64,000 nucleotides of DNA from CAVUAT01 sp963739545. GTDB taxonomy: Bacteria > Actinomycetota > Thermoleophilia > Solirubrobacterales > 70-9. The translations under genes and the position numbers were made by a program. Positions 45,456-53,139 of this stretch are shown here, one piece after another (positions within the stretch are counted from its first letter, which is position 1; the number at the start of each line of letters is the position of its first letter). Location of the stretch: contig CAVUAT010000014.1 of NCBI GenBank assembly GCA_963739545.1, forward strand, positions 682,001 to 746,000, read 5' to 3'. The notes beneath the pieces are model-generated. The model saw only the letters and a program-made list of their open reading frames with translations, was not told the origin of the DNA and did no database searches.

Positions 45456-46562
45456 ATGGAAAGCGCGAAGAACCCAGGGAAGGGGAGCGTCACGCTGCAG
45501 TCGGTCAGCAAGCGGTTCGGCGAGTTCACGGCCGTCGACGGCATCGACCTCGAGATCGGCGAGGGCGAGTTCTTCACGTTGCTCGGCCCGAGCGGCTGCG
45601 GCAAGACGACGACGCTGCGGATGATCGCCGGCTTCGAGGAGCCGACGGCGGGCAAGGTGATGATCGAGGGCGCCGACCAGGTCGGCCTGCCGCCATACAA
45701 GCGCCCGACGAACACCGTGTTCCAGAGCTACGCGCTGTTCCCGCACATGAGCGTCGCCGAGAACGTCGCCTTCGGGCTGAAGCGCCAGAAGGTCGACAAG
45801 GCCGAGATCGACAAGCGCGTCGCGAGCGAGCTCGAGCGCGTCGGCATGCCGAGGGAGGCCAACCGCCGCCCTGCGCAGCTCTCGGGAGGCCAGCAGCAGC
45901 GAGTAGCGCTGGCGCGGGCCCTGGTCAACCTGCCCAAGGTGCTGCTTCTCGACGAGCCCCTCGGCGCGCTCGACCTGAAGCTGCGCAAGGGACTTCAGGT
46001 GCAGCTCAAGCAGATCCAGCGCGACGTCGGCATCACGTTCGTCTACGTCACGCACGACCAGGAAGAGGCGCTGACCATGTCGGACCGGATCGCGGTGATG
46101 AACGCCGGCCGCATCGAGCAGGTCGCCGACCCCGAGGAGGTCTACGACAAGCCGGCCAGCACCTTCGTCGCCGGCTTCATCGGCGTCTCGAATCTGATGC
46201 CCGGCGTGATCAAGAGCGACGGCGCGAACGGCGAGATCCTGCTCGACAGCGGGGTCACCGTGGCTGCGCCGGTCAACGGGTTCACGACGGGCGACCGCTG
46301 CCACGCCGTGGTGCGGCCCGAGAAGCTGAAGCTCGGCGACGGCGCCCACGACGACCCGAAGATCGAGGGCCTCGTCGAGAGCTCGCTATACCTCGGGACC
46401 TCGACCCAGCTGATCGTGAAGCTGGACGACGACGTGCGGCTGACCGTGCTGGTCCCGAACGTCGACGAGGCGGAGAGGCAGAAGCTCCCGGGCGGCGGCG
46501 CCAGGGTGAACCTCTCGTGGGAGCCCGAGCACATGCACTTGGTCTCAGAACAGGCGGCTTGA
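45456..46562 (+). CDS. potA: polyamine ABC transporter ATP-binding protein (PotA-like), operon 2
   Basis: This is a 368-residue ABC ATPase with Walker A GPSGCGKTT, signature LSGGQQQR, LLLDEPLGALD and VTHDQEEAL, followed by a full TOBE_2 domain (CHAVVRPEKLKLGDG, LGTSTQLIVKLDD). It is longer and more canonical than the operon 1 copy. ATG 45456 lies 2 nt after the small gene; the frame is open upstream to 45189, but that part is not conserved. Confidence 0.93.
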   Translation: MESAKNPGKGSVTLQSVSKRFGEFTAVDGIDLEIGEGEFFTLLGPSGCGKTTTLRMIAGFEEPTAGKVMIEGADQVGLPPYKRPTNTVFQSYALFPHMSVAENVAFGLKRQKVDKAEIDKRVASELERVGMPREANRRPAQLSGGQQQRVALARALVNLPKVLLLDEPLGALDLKLRKGLQVQLKQIQRDVGITFVYVTHDQEEALTMSDRIAVMNAGRIEQVADPEEVYDKPASTFVAGFIGVSNLMPGVIKSDGANGEILLDSGVTVAAPVNGFTTGDRCHAVVRPEKLKLGDGAHDDPKIEGLVESSLYLGTSTQLIVKLDDDVRLTVLVPNVDEAERQKLPGGGARVNLSWEPEHMHLVSEQAA

Positions 46563-46587
46563 AAGTGACTACAAGGAGAGTGACGAA

Positions 46588-47739
46588 GTGAGAGGCAGAC
46601 CACTGAGGGCAGCGCTGATCGCGAGTTTCGCGCTGGCGGCGTCGATCGCGTTCGCGGCGTGCGGCGGGGATGACGACGGGGGCAGCGACGTCGGCGGGGC
46701 CAGCGAGAACGAGGCCGTAACCGCTACGACCGGGGATGTCACCGGTGAGTTCAACATATCGAACTGGGTCGGCTACATCGACAAGGGCGATAACAACGCA
46801 ATCGCCAAGTTCGAGCAGCAGTACCCAGGCACGACGGTCAACTACACCGAGGACGTGAACGACAACCAGGAGTTCTTCGGCAAGGTCCAGCCCCTGCTGG
46901 ACCAGGGCGAGTCGGGCGGCCGCAGCATGATGGTGGTCACCGACTGGATGGCGAAGCAGATGAATGACCTCGGATACCTGGAGGCGATCGACTACGCCGA
47001 TCTGCCGAACGTCGAGGCGAACCTGCGCGAGGACCTGCGCAGCCCGGAGTTCGACCCGAACCGTGAGTTCTCCGTCCCCTGGCAGACCGGCATGACCGGC
47101 CTGCTGGTCGACGAGAAACGGGCGCCCGGCATCGAGTCGGTCAACGACATATTCGACCCGCAGTACAAGGGGAAGGTCACCGTGCTGACCGAGATGCGCG
47201 ACACCGTGCCGCTGCTGCTGAAGGCGGACGGGATCGACCCGGCTGAAGCGACGAAGGAAGATTGGCTCGCGCAGATCGAGAGGCTGCAGGAGGCCGTGGA
47301 CTCCGGGCAGCTGCGGCGCTTCACGGGCAACGACTACGTGCAGGACCTGACGAACGGCAACGTGGTCGCCTCGATCGGCTGGTCCGGCGATGTCGAGCTC
47401 ATCGACAACGAGGACGTCAATTGGCGGATGCCAACCGAGGGCTGCATCATCTGGTCGGACAACATGGTCATCCCGGTCGGAGCGCCGAACACGCCGGCTG
47501 CGCTGGCGTGGGCGGATTTCGTCTACGACCCGGAGGTTCAGGCGCCGATCGCGGACTACACCCGCTACGTGACGCCGGTGCAGGGCGTCGACAAGGTGCT
47601 GCCCGCGCTGGCTGACGACCAGCTCGTGTTCCCTACGGAGGAGTTCACGGCGAACTGCTCCACGCAACCGAACCCGCCCGGCGACGACGCGGACGTCCAG
47701 GAGGTCACCTCGGCCTTCCAAGACGTAGTGACGGGCTAG
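46588..47739 (+). CDS. potD: polyamine-binding lipoprotein (PotD-like), operon 2
   Basis: This is a 383-residue binding protein. It starts at GTG 46588, 10 nt after AAGGAG (46572-46577), with signal LIASFALAASIAF and lipobox FAACGG. The domain begins FNISNWVGYIDKGDNNAIAK and has VVTDWMAKQMNDLGYLEAID and ASIGWSGDVELI, close to classical PotD/PotF proteins. It should bind spermidine or putrescine outside the membrane and deliver it to the permeases downstream. Confidence 0.93.
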   Translation: MRGRPLRAALIASFALAASIAFAACGGDDDGGSDVGGASENEAVTATTGDVTGEFNISNWVGYIDKGDNNAIAKFEQQYPGTTVNYTEDVNDNQEFFGKVQPLLDQGESGGRSMMVVTDWMAKQMNDLGYLEAIDYADLPNVEANLREDLRSPEFDPNREFSVPWQTGMTGLLVDEKRAPGIESVNDIFDPQYKGKVTVLTEMRDTVPLLLKADGIDPAEATKEDWLAQIERLQEAVDSGQLRRFTGNDYVQDLTNGNVVASIGWSGDVELIDNEDVNWRMPTEGCIIWSDNMVIPVGAPNTPAALAWADFVYDPEVQAPIADYTRYVTPVQGVDKVLPALADDQLVFPTEEFTANCSTQPNPPGDDADVQEVTSAFQDVVTG

Positions 47740-47785
47740 GGGGACCGAGGCGGATGGCGCCCACGGCGAGAGCATCGACGGATCG

Positions 47786-48655
47786 ATGAGCTCCCGTGGG
47801 CGCCTGACGCCCTATTGGCTGCTTCTCCCCGGAGCGATCTGGCTGGCGCTGTTCTTCGTCGTCCCCATGTACTTCATGGGGAAGCTCTCGCTTTACTCGG
47901 GCGCCTCGTTCAACTCCGGCTTCACCTCGGCGTTCGAGATCTCGAACTTCTCAGACGCCCTCTCGGGCAACACCGAACAGCTGATCCGCTCGTTCATCTA
48001 TTCCAGCGTGGCGACGTTGATCGCCCTGCTGATCGCATACCCGCTGGCCTACGCGATCGCGCTGCGCGCGGGGCGCTACAAGCTCTTGCTGCTGTTCGCC
48101 GTCGTCGCCCCGTTCTTCACGACGTACCTGATCCGCACAATCGCCTGGAAGACGATCCTCGCCGACGACAGCCCGCTGGTCAGCGTGCTCCAGTTCATGG
48201 CGCTCGTCCCCGAGGATGGCCGCGTGCTCGCCACCCCGGCCGCTGTCATCGCCGGCCTGACCTACAACTTCCTGCCGTTCATGATCCTGCCGATCTACGC
48301 CAGCCTGGAGCGGATCGATACCAGCCTGATCGAGGCCGGCAAGGACCTCTACGCATCCGCGACCCAGACCTTCCTGCGGGTGACGCTGCCGATCACAGCC
48401 CCCGGCATCGTCGCCGGCGTGCTGCTGACCTTCATCCCCGCCGTGGGCGACTACATCAACGCCGAGATCCTCGGCGGCACCGGCACTTCGATGATCGGCA
48501 ACGTGATCCAGTCGCTCTATCTCGAGGAGCGCCTCTATCCCGAGGCGGCCGCTCTCTCCTTCGTGATGATGGCCGCGATCCTCGGCGTGGTCCTGATCTA
48601 CCTGCGGCTCGCGGGCACGGGGGCGTTCATGGGCGACGAGGACGAGAGAGCCTAG
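47786..48655 (+). CDS. potB: polyamine ABC transporter permease (PotB-like), operon 2
   Basis: This is a 289-residue permease of six helices, beginning LTPYWLLLPGAIWLALFFVV. It has FFTTYLIRTIAWKTILADD and the EAA-like loop KDLYASATQTFLRVTLPI. It ends one base before the start codon of the next permease. Confidence 0.93.
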   Translation: MSSRGRLTPYWLLLPGAIWLALFFVVPMYFMGKLSLYSGASFNSGFTSAFEISNFSDALSGNTEQLIRSFIYSSVATLIALLIAYPLAYAIALRAGRYKLLLLFAVVAPFFTTYLIRTIAWKTILADDSPLVSVLQFMALVPEDGRVLATPAAVIAGLTYNFLPFMILPIYASLERIDTSLIEAGKDLYASATQTFLRVTLPITAPGIVAGVLLTFIPAVGDYINAEILGGTGTSMIGNVIQSLYLEERLYPEAAALSFVMMAAILGVVLIYLRLAGTGAFMGDEDERA

Positions 48656-49543
48656 ATGGAAGCCGCGACCGTTGAGCCGACCGTCCCACGTGGCCGCTCG
48701 GTGCCCGGACGGGCCTGGGCGTGGCTGCGCCGCAACGCGCTGTTGATCTTCGCCGGGCTGGCCGTCGCCTACATGCTGATCCCGATCTTCGTGATCGCAC
48801 TGTTCTCGTTCGACACGACCGACAACGGCGAACTGGACTTCGCCTTCAACGGGTTCACGCTCGAGTACTGGAAGGACGCCTTCGCCAACAAGGACGTCAA
48901 CGACTCGATGATCACGAGCCTGCAGCTAGCAGCCGTATCGACGCTCGCCGCAACGGCGATCGGGACCCTGATGGCGATGGCGCTCGTCCGCTACGAATTC
49001 TTCGGCCGCCGGGCGACCAACCTGCTGATCGTGCTGCCGATGGCCACGCCCGAAATCGTCATCGGCGCGGCCCTGCTCTCGATGTTCGTGCTGCCGCCGT
49101 TCAGCAACGTCTTCGAGCTCGGCTTCCAGACGCTCGCCGTGGCGCACATCATGTTCTCGATCAGCTTCGTGGTGGTCGTAGTACGTTCGCGGCTGATCGG
49201 CTTCGACCGCAGCCTCGAAGAGGCGGCGGCCGACCTCGGCTCGACGCCGCTGACGACCTTCCGCACCGTCACCCTTCCGCTGCTCGCCCCGGGGATCGTC
49301 GCGGCCGCGCTGCTGGCCTTCGCGCTCTCTCTCGACGACTTCGTGATCTCGAACCTGAACTCCGGTCCGACCACGACCTTCCCGCTTTACATCTACGGCG
49401 CGAGCCTTCGCGGGATTCCCGTGCAGGTCAACGTACTCGCGACGCTGCTGTTCGCCGTAACGGTTGTCGCCATCTCTCTCGTGCTGTGGCAGCAGCGACG
49501 CGCGGAGAAGATGGCCTCCGTCCAGCCGGACCAAGAGGTTTGA
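48656..49543 (+). CDS. potC: polyamine ABC transporter permease (PotC-like), operon 2
   Basis: This is a 295-residue permease of six helices after a ~30-residue cytosolic N-terminus. The PotC-type IALFSFDTTDNGELDFAFNG and the EAA-like loop ADLGSTPLTTFRTVTLPLLA are present. The start is directly adjacent to the potB stop (TAG then ATG). It completes the second importer. Confidence 0.93.
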   Translation: MEAATVEPTVPRGRSVPGRAWAWLRRNALLIFAGLAVAYMLIPIFVIALFSFDTTDNGELDFAFNGFTLEYWKDAFANKDVNDSMITSLQLAAVSTLAATAIGTLMAMALVRYEFFGRRATNLLIVLPMATPEIVIGAALLSMFVLPPFSNVFELGFQTLAVAHIMFSISFVVVVVRSRLIGFDRSLEEAAADLGSTPLTTFRTVTLPLLAPGIVAAALLAFALSLDDFVISNLNSGPTTTFPLYIYGASLRGIPVQVNVLATLLFAVTVVAISLVLWQQRRAEKMASVQPDQEV

Positions 49544-49560
49544 GCGTCACCCGATCGCGG

Positions 49561-49566
49561 TAGGTT
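49561..49566 (+). promoter_or_regulatory. -10 box TAGGTT, leaderless start
   Basis: TAGGTT ends 7 nt before the GTG at 49574; TTTGAG at 49539-49544, 16 nt before the hexamer, may be the -35. Confidence 0.5.
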
Positions 49567-49573
49567 CGGAACT

Positions 49574-49957
49574 GTGCGCACGGGGGAAATCGCGCTTCAG
49601 CTAATTGACCGTGGCGACGGTCGAGGATTGGCGGTGCTTACGATCAGCGGCGAGCACGACCTGAACACCGCTCCGGAGCTTCGCTCGCAGCTCGACGAGG
49701 CGATGAAGGGTGATCGCGGCGTCGTTGTCGACCTCTCGCCCGCCACCTTCGTCGACTCCTCGATCCTCGGGGTCATCCTTGACGGCCGCCGCCGCGCCGC
49801 CGCGGCGGACCGGGGCTTCGCGGTCGCGCAGGGAAGCGGAGCTGAGGCCGTCACAAGAGTCCTCGAGATCACAGGGCTCCGGGCCGAACTCCCGGTGTAC
49901 GAGAGCCGGGAGCAGGCCGAGTCGCAGGCCTCCGGTGGGGACGGACCCGGTGGTTGA
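49574..49957 (+). CDS. anti-sigma factor antagonist (STAS domain)
   Basis: This is a 127-residue STAS protein of the RsbV/SpoIIAA type. Strands LAVLTISGEHDLNT and GVVVDLSPATFVDS are followed by the phosphorylatable serine pair in VDSSILGVILDG. When unphosphorylated it should bind the anti-sigma kinase encoded next and free the sigma factor. The last ~15 residues are a disordered Gly/Ser tail. It overlaps the kinase gene by 8 nt and is driven by its own leaderless promoter. Confidence 0.92.
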   Translation: MRTGEIALQLIDRGDGRGLAVLTISGEHDLNTAPELRSQLDEAMKGDRGVVVDLSPATFVDSSILGVILDGRRRAAAADRGFAVAQGSGAEAVTRVLEITGLRAELPVYESREQAESQASGGDGPGG

Positions 49958-50765
49958 GCCAACCCTGCAGCTCTCCCTTCCCGCGCGCGCAGAGAACGTG
50001 ATCGTGGTTCGGCAGGCTGTCGCCGGTCTGGGGGAGGCCTTCGGGCTCGCCGACCGGCGGGTCGACGACCTGAAGACGGTGGTGACCGAAGCCTGCAACA
50101 ACGTGGTCGTGCACGCGTACGAGGGCGAAGGCGGGCCTCTCGAGGTCACGGCCAAGGCGAGCGCCGACCAGATCGAGGTCACCATCGCCGACCGTGGACA
50201 GGGCTTTCATCCTCGCGCGGATGCCGGCGAGAGCTCACTGGGCATCGGCCTACCCCTGATCGCCTCGCTCGCGGACGGGTTCGAGATCAGCGGCGAAGCG
50301 GGCCAGGGCAGCACCACCACGGTTCGTTTTTCGCTCTCGGGAGACGGTCAGGCGCCGGCTCGAAGCGGCAAGGGCGTGGCTACGCCGGACGCTTTCGGCA
50401 TCGAGATCATGCCGGGCGAGATGGTGCAGCCGGTACTCGCACGGGTGATCGGGGCGCTGGCCGCGCGGGCCGACTTCTCGGTCGAGCGCCTCTCCGACAC
50501 GGTCCTGCTCGGCGACGCGGTCTCGGCGCACCCCGCGGATGACTTCACGGACGGCAGGCTGGGCCTCTCGATCCGCGACGGCGACGGCGTGCTCGCCGTA
50601 CGCGTCGGCCCGCTTGTCGAAGGGGCCGGCGAGCGCATCCTCTCAGAGATGGACCTACCGGGCGGCGATGGCTCACTGCGTGCCCTGGCTCGCTCGATGG
50701 AGGTGACTAAGGATGACGAGGGTGACGTGACCGGCGAGTTCCTCGTGATCGAGGTCGTCGGCTAG
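49950..50765 (+). CDS. anti-sigma regulatory factor (RsbW-like kinase) with extra C-terminal domain
   Basis: This is a 271-residue protein. Residues ~1-130 are a GHKL serine-kinase domain with N-box VTEACNNVVVHAY, ADRGQGF and SSLGIGLPLI. It phosphorylates the STAS partner and holds the sigma factor. Residues ~145-271 form a second domain (VQPVLARVIGALAARADFSV onwards) without an ATP-binding motif; its first helix pair resembles the start of the kinase domain, so it may be a degenerate duplicate. Normal RsbW is ~150 residues. GTG 49950 is chosen for the overlap with the STAS gene. Its stop shares CTAG with the sigma gene. Confidence 0.9.
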   Translation: MVEPTLQLSLPARAENVIVVRQAVAGLGEAFGLADRRVDDLKTVVTEACNNVVVHAYEGEGGPLEVTAKASADQIEVTIADRGQGFHPRADAGESSLGIGLPLIASLADGFEISGEAGQGSTTTVRFSLSGDGQAPARSGKGVATPDAFGIEIMPGEMVQPVLARVIGALAARADFSVERLSDTVLLGDAVSAHPADDFTDGRLGLSIRDGDGVLAVRVGPLVEGAGERILSEMDLPGGDGSLRALARSMEVTKDDEGDVTGEFLVIEVVG

Positions 50766-51574
50766 CCCGGTTCCTCGTCGTCGCGCACGGCCTCGCGCAG
50801 CCGCTCGAGCGTCGCGCGCAGGATCCGGGAGACGTGCATCTGCGAGACCCCGACGCGCTCGGCGATCTCGCTTTGCGTCAGGTCCTCGGCGAAGCGCAGG
50901 TGCAGGATCGTGCGGTCACGTTCCGAGATGTCGCCCAGGGTCGAGCCGATGGCTACGCCGTACTCGACGGTGTCGTAGCCGATATCCACCTCGCCGAGGC
51001 GCTCGCGCAGCGGCGCCGGCTCCTCGCCGTCGGGCATCGAGCCCGACGCGTCGAGCGAGACGGAGTGGTGCCCCTGCGAGGCGTGCATCGCCTCGAGCAC
51101 CTGCTCGTCGCTGACCTCGAGCCGCTCGGCGATGTCGGCGACCGTCGGCGCACGTCCGAGCAGCGAGGGCAACTCCGACAGAGCCCGCTCGACCTTGAGG
51201 ATGCGCTCCTGCACGTCGCGAGGCACGTGGACCGACCAGCCGCGATCGCGGAAGTGGCGCTTGAGCTCGCCGAGGATCGTGGGCACCGCGAACGTCGAGA
51301 AGGCGGTGCCGCGCGCCGGGTCGAAGCGGTCGATCGACTTCACGAGGCCGACGCTCGCCACCTGGACGAGGTCGTCGAAGGGCTCAGCGCCGCCCGCGTA
51401 GCGCGAGGCCAGGCGCCGCGCCAGCGGCATGAAGCGCTCGGCGAGCTCCTCGCGCACCACGGGCGAGCGATCCTTCGCGTAGCGGCGGAGCAGCGCCTTC
51501 TCGTCGGCGAGTTGCTCGGAGGCGCCCGGGGAGGGCTGCGTGGTGGTGGCGGGAGTGGACGTTGAGTCGGTCAT
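50762..51574 (-). CDS. RNA polymerase sigma factor, SigB/SigF type
   Basis: This is a 270-residue group 3 sigma-70 factor. Region 2 has MPLARRLASRYAGGAEPFDD, LVQVASVGLVKSIDRFDP and the -10 recognition segment AFSTFAVPTILGELKRHFRD. Region 3 follows (SELPSLLGRAPTVADIAERL), and region 4 has LTQSEIAERVGVSQMHVSRI. It should direct a general-stress or developmental regulon. It is convergent with its antagonist and kinase genes instead of cotranscribed, and divergent from the phosphatase gene. Confidence 0.93.
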   Translation of the reverse strand: MTDSTSTPATTTQPSPGASEQLADEKALLRRYAKDRSPVVREELAERFMPLARRLASRYAGGAEPFDDLVQVASVGLVKSIDRFDPARGTAFSTFAVPTILGELKRHFRDRGWSVHVPRDVQERILKVERALSELPSLLGRAPTVADIAERLEVSDEQVLEAMHASQGHHSVSLDASGSMPDGEEPAPLRERLGEVDIGYDTVEYGVAIGSTLGDISERDRTILHLRFAEDLTQSEIAERVGVSQMHVSRILRATLERLREAVRDDEEPG

Positions 51575-51749
51575 GGGATTGCGGCATCGCCGTGCTCACT
51601 GGCCACCGCCGCAGTGCTCCCCGCATTCAAACAAGCTGCCGATCCGGCAGGGGCGCGTGGAGAGTCTCCCTCCTGTAACTCTAGCCATCGAGCGAAGCGG
51701 CAAACGAGACTCGTGACGCGGTGCGGGATACTGTCCTCCGGCTGCCTCG

Positions 51750-52898
51750 ATGATCGACTTCAAACACAAGCGCGCGCAGATCGCCACCGTGGTCGTGCTG
51801 ATCATCGCGATCACGGCACTTCGCGAGGCTGTCGGCCAGTCCGGTCCCCTCTATCTGATCCCCGTCGTGATCGCCGCGCTGTGGCTGGGACGCTGGGCGG
51901 GTCTGGCGACCGGCATCGTGGGTTCGCTCCTGGTCCTGGGTGGAACGACCGACGTAAGCGGCAGCGACGCCCCCGACTCGACCTTGTTCGCAGACCTGAT
52001 GCGGGTCCTCGTCTACAGCGGGCTCGGTTACGTCGTCGGCGCGCTCTCCGAGAGCCGCTTCGGCCTCGAACGCGAGCTGCTCCGTCGCGAGCTCGAGCTC
52101 GAGGAGCTGCGGACCCTGCAGGACGCACTCGCTCCATCGGAGCCACCCGAGCGGCCCGCGCTCGAGTTGGCGACTTGCTACATCCCCGCCGAGCAGGGCG
52201 TATCTGGCGACTTCCACGTCGTCGTGCCGGCAGCCGACGGCTCGACCCTGATCGCCGTAGGGGACGTCGCGGGGCGCGGCCTCGAGGCCGCGAAGCGCGC
52301 GTGGTACGTGCGCACGCTGCTGCTGAGCTCCGCCGACATCACGACCGACCCCTCGACCGTTCTCGAACGCGCGAATCGAGCGTTGATCGACGATTCGGGC
52401 TTCGACGCTCCTTTCGTGACGGTCGCCTGCGTCCTCTTTCACACCGACGGCAGCGTCGATTGGGCGCTGGCCGGGCACGACGGCCCGATGCGGCTCGACT
52501 CGGGCGATCCGCTACGAAGCGAGGGCCGGTCGGGCCTGCCGCTTGGCGTGGCCGAGAGGGTCGGGTGCGAAACCTCTACGGCCACGCTCGCGGCCGACGG
52601 GGGACTGCTGCTCTACACCGACGGGCTCACGGAGGCGCGGCGAGGCGAGAGCGACGGCTCCTTCGACGGGTTCGAGCTGTTCGGGGAGCGGCGGGTGGCT
52701 GCCGCGCTGTCGCGCCTGGACGGCAGCCCGAGCACCGACGTGCTGAACGAGGTTCGCGACGAGGTGCAGGCCTTCAGCGGCGGCGCCCTCGCCGACGACC
52801 TCTGCATGATCGCGCTTCGCGTCACCCCGGACCCGGACGCCACCGAGGTCTGCGCTCCCGACAGGGTCGAGGTCCTGAGCGCGGAGCTGAGCAACTAG
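51750..52898 (+). CDS. membrane-anchored SpoIIE/RsbU-type PP2C phosphatase
   Basis: This is a 382-residue protein. Three or four N-terminal helices (IATVVVLIIAITALREAVG, LYLIPVVIAALWLGRWAGLA) are followed by a coiled segment (ERELLRRELELEELRTLQDA), then a PP2C SpoIIE domain with metal-binding Asp in SGDFHV, VGDVAGRGLEAA and YTDGLTEAR, and ADDLCMIAL at the end. It should dephosphorylate the STAS antagonist in response to a membrane signal and so activate the sigma factor. The gene is divergent from the sigma gene, with 175 nt between them and no other frame in the gap. Confidence 0.92.
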   Translation: MIDFKHKRAQIATVVVLIIAITALREAVGQSGPLYLIPVVIAALWLGRWAGLATGIVGSLLVLGGTTDVSGSDAPDSTLFADLMRVLVYSGLGYVVGALSESRFGLERELLRRELELEELRTLQDALAPSEPPERPALELATCYIPAEQGVSGDFHVVVPAADGSTLIAVGDVAGRGLEAAKRAWYVRTLLLSSADITTDPSTVLERANRALIDDSGFDAPFVTVACVLFHTDGSVDWALAGHDGPMRLDSGDPLRSEGRSGLPLGVAERVGCETSTATLAADGGLLLYTDGLTEARRGESDGSFDGFELFGERRVAAALSRLDGSPSTDVLNEVRDEVQAFSGGALADDLCMIALRVTPDPDATEVCAPDRVEVLSAELSN

Positions 52899-53017
52899 GG
52901 CCACGTCCAGTCCATGGCGGGGTAGGACGACCAGGGGGAGAAGGAAAACCGGCCGTCCTAACCGCCCGCCTGCGCCGAGGCAAAAAGCCCGGCGAAGACG
53001 AGGCTTTGTGAATTTGT

Positions 53018-53056
53018 GGGCGGGCGCCGGAGTAGGGGGTCTCCGAACGCCCGCCC
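53018..53056 (+). terminator. GC-rich terminator-like stem-loop
   Basis: GGGCGGGCG pairs with CGCCCGCCC, and inside it CGGAG pairs with CTCCG. It lies ~120 nt after the phosphatase stop. The surrounding gap 52899-53139 contains no gene. Confidence 0.5.
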
Positions 53057-53127
53057 GCTGCCTCGACTCAAGTAATTGGTACCCGTGCCCCCGGCCTCTA
53101 AACACGCGCCCGGGATGGCGCAGCGAA

Positions 53128-53133
53128 TACGAT
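53128..53133 (+). promoter_or_regulatory. -10 box TACGAT, leaderless start
   Basis: TACGAT ends 6 nt before the GTG at 53140. It is the probable promoter of the four-gene operon 53140-58305. Confidence 0.45.
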
Positions 53134-53139
53134 CCGCCC

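Noticed and set aside
52899..53139. c-di-GMP riboswitch before the aldehyde dehydrogenase operon
   Set aside because: There is some AAAGCC/GGCTTT pairing near 53000, but the conserved GEMM core is absent, and the gene appears to be leaderless.
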